This document shows positions 14,456-15,634 of a stretch of DNA of 15,634 nucleotides, piece after piece (position 1 is the stretch's first letter; each line of letters opens with the position of its first letter). Made by a program: the position numbers and the translations under genes. This DNA comes from Deltaproteobacteria bacterium (lineage in GTDB: Bacteria; CG2-30-53-67): NCBI GenBank assembly GCA_013151235.1, contig JAADIO010000021.1:960-16593 (forward strand). The letters run 5' to 3'. The notes under the pieces are model-generated. The model saw only the letters and a program-made list of their open reading frames with translations. It searched no databases and was not told where the DNA came from.

Positions 14456-15565
14456 CTACTCCTGGGAATGAACAATCCGGACCGTTTCCCCCTCATGGAG
14501 CCTGAGGAGTGCGCTCTCCTGTGCCGTCACGACCCGGGCCTTCTCCGGGATCGCCCCGCTGACCACGGCCCATTCCGGCCCCCGGGAGAGGAGTGTGATC
14601 TTTTCGATGTGAATCGTTTCATCATCCTTGATCCGGTAGAGATAGACCGCATCGGTGTTTTCCAGCAGGGCACGCGTAGGAACCCGCCACCCCTGATGTT
14701 GACGAATGACAAGATCCACATCCAGGGTAGCGCCGGTCGGGAGACCAAAAGGGGAAGGAATGACATCAAGCTCCACAACGGCAAGGGTCCCTGCACGGAC
14801 GGCCGGATGAATCCGGCTGATCCGGGCGGAGAGTTTCGGTCCACCGTCGAGCCCCGGTAATAGAAAGGCTTTGCCGCCGACCCGGAGTTTCGGAAAAAGA
14901 TCCTGGGGGACCTTCACGGAGACGAAGTAGCCGAGATCGGGCGTCTCCATCGCGAGAACCGGTTTCCCCGGTACGGCAAGATCCCCCGGATCAGCCAGCC
15001 GGGCCGTAATCACCCCATTGCACGGGGCGGTAATACGGGTGTAGGAAAGGTTTGTCTTTGCTGTGTGAAGTTCATGCGAAAGCGCCGTCACCCGCGCGCG
15101 GGCCGCATCCCTCACGGAATGCGAACGGTCCATAGCCTCCCGGCTGATCGCCTTCGCTGCGAAGAGGTCGGCATCCCGCCGATAGATCGCCTCCTGCGTA
15201 ACCAGGGCGGTTTGCGCGGCGGCGAGCTCGGCCCGAACTTCCGCAACCTTGTCCCGCTCAAGCCGGTCATCCAGGCGGGCGAGGAGGTCTCCCTTCTTCA
15301 CCTTCGCCCCTTCCCGAACCCGGACCTCTACAAGGGAACCTGTGACTCTGGGCGCAAGGTCCGCCGCCTCCTTCGCCGACAGTGTTCCGAGGAACCGCTT
15401 CGTTTCGGGAAAGATCCCTTTCACGACCGGCGCCGTCTCCACGGCAGGGACAACCTCCGCCGGCAGGGGAACCTGTGCAAGTTCGGCCTTCCGGTGTCGA
15501 ACCAGGAGAACTCCTGCTGAGATGAGGAGGAGGACTCCAACGATCCCGATGATTTTCTTTTTCAT
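14456..15565 (-). CDS. RND efflux periplasmic adaptor, membrane-anchored, second system
   Basis: A 369-residue adaptor. Residues about 5-22 (IIGIVGVLLLISAGVLLV) form an N-terminal membrane anchor or uncleaved signal with no lipobox cysteine, unlike the lipoprotein adaptor of the first system. The lipoyl halves are at about 74-98 (TGSLVEVRVREGAKVKKGDL) and 183-200 (NGVITARLADPGDLAVPG). The helical hairpin between them (about 100-170) is Ala/Arg/Glu-rich and contacts the channel protein. Beta-barrel and C-terminal domains follow (KLRVGGKAFLLPGL; GWRVPTRALLENTDAVYLYR). AAGGA lies 8-9 bases before the ATG. It precedes the RND gene in the same direction, the usual order. No TolC gene is adjacent inside the window on this strand, so it may share the TolC homologue or use one beyond the right edge. 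Confidence 0.92.
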   Translation of the reverse strand: MKKKIIGIVGVLLLISAGVLLVRHRKAELAQVPLPAEVVPAVETAPVVKGIFPETKRFLGTLSAKEAADLAPRVTGSLVEVRVREGAKVKKGDLLARLDDRLERDKVAEVRAELAAAQTALVTQEAIYRRDADLFAAKAISREAMDRSHSVRDAARARVTALSHELHTAKTNLSYTRITAPCNGVITARLADPGDLAVPGKPVLAMETPDLGYFVSVKVPQDLFPKLRVGGKAFLLPGLDGGPKLSARISRIHPAVRAGTLAVVELDVIPSPFGLPTGATLDVDLVIRQHQGWRVPTRALLENTDAVYLYRIKDDETIHIEKITLLSRGPEWAVVSGAIPEKARVVTAQESALLRLHEGETVRIVHSQE

Positions 15566-15578
15566 AGTCTCATCCTTT

Positions 15579-15634
15579 TCATGTTTCGCCTTTCTCCGTA
15601 AGAGAGGAGCCTGATTGCAAAACCATCCTCTCGC
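15579..15634 (-). CDS. Possible C-terminal end of an upstream co-directional gene (partial)
   Basis: On the minus strand one frame entering from the right edge is open and reads VLQSGSSLTEKGET before a TGA at 15581-15579, 13 bp before the adaptor start. The spacing suits an operon, for example a regulator or outer-membrane channel gene preceding the adaptor, but only 18 codons are visible. It may be an accidental frame. Confidence 0.25.
   Translation of the reverse strand, partial: ERMVLQSGSSLTEKGET

Overview
The window looks like a chromosomal piece of a GC-rich Gram-negative bacterium. Two lipoyl-domain periplasmic adaptors, a TolC-type outer-membrane channel and two RND permeases require an outer membrane. 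The combination of a DUF134 regulator, a NifX/NifB-like protein and a sulfide:quinone-oxidoreductase-like flavoprotein, plus intergenic palindromes of the kind seen in environmental Desulfobacterota (former Deltaproteobacteria), makes that group my best guess. No rRNA, tRNA or marker gene is present, so the assignment is tentative.

Left edge (1-1040): an AT-rich, leftward, incomplete AAA-type ATPase gene runs off the window. It is followed by about 370 bp without an intact gene that holds a 15-bp tandem repeat, a 14-bp inverted repeat, a decayed minus-strand reading frame and a candidate promoter. Base composition changes sharply here, so this is probably the edge of an acquired or defence-type segment.

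Middle (1041-5051): six rightward genes with mostly short gaps form a probable operon: a DUF134 (UPF0251) HTH regulator, a NifX/NifB-domain protein with a His/Cys tail, a DUF302 protein, an SQR-like FAD oxidoreductase, a TauE/SafE-type permease and a class I methyltransferase. A leader with several strong hairpins lies between the first two genes. Together they suggest handling of reduced sulfur or a related metalloid: oxidation at the membrane, export of an anion and S- (or Se/Te-) methylation. The combined role is inference.

Right (5052-15634): an efflux region. A TolC-family channel gene is flanked by two copies of a palindromic repeat of about 130-155 bp in the same orientation. An adaptor lipoprotein gene then overlaps an RND permease gene by 4 bp. 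Converging on these from the right edge is a second adaptor and RND permease pair on the minus strand. The TolC homologue could serve both pumps. No dedicated efflux regulator lies inside the window.
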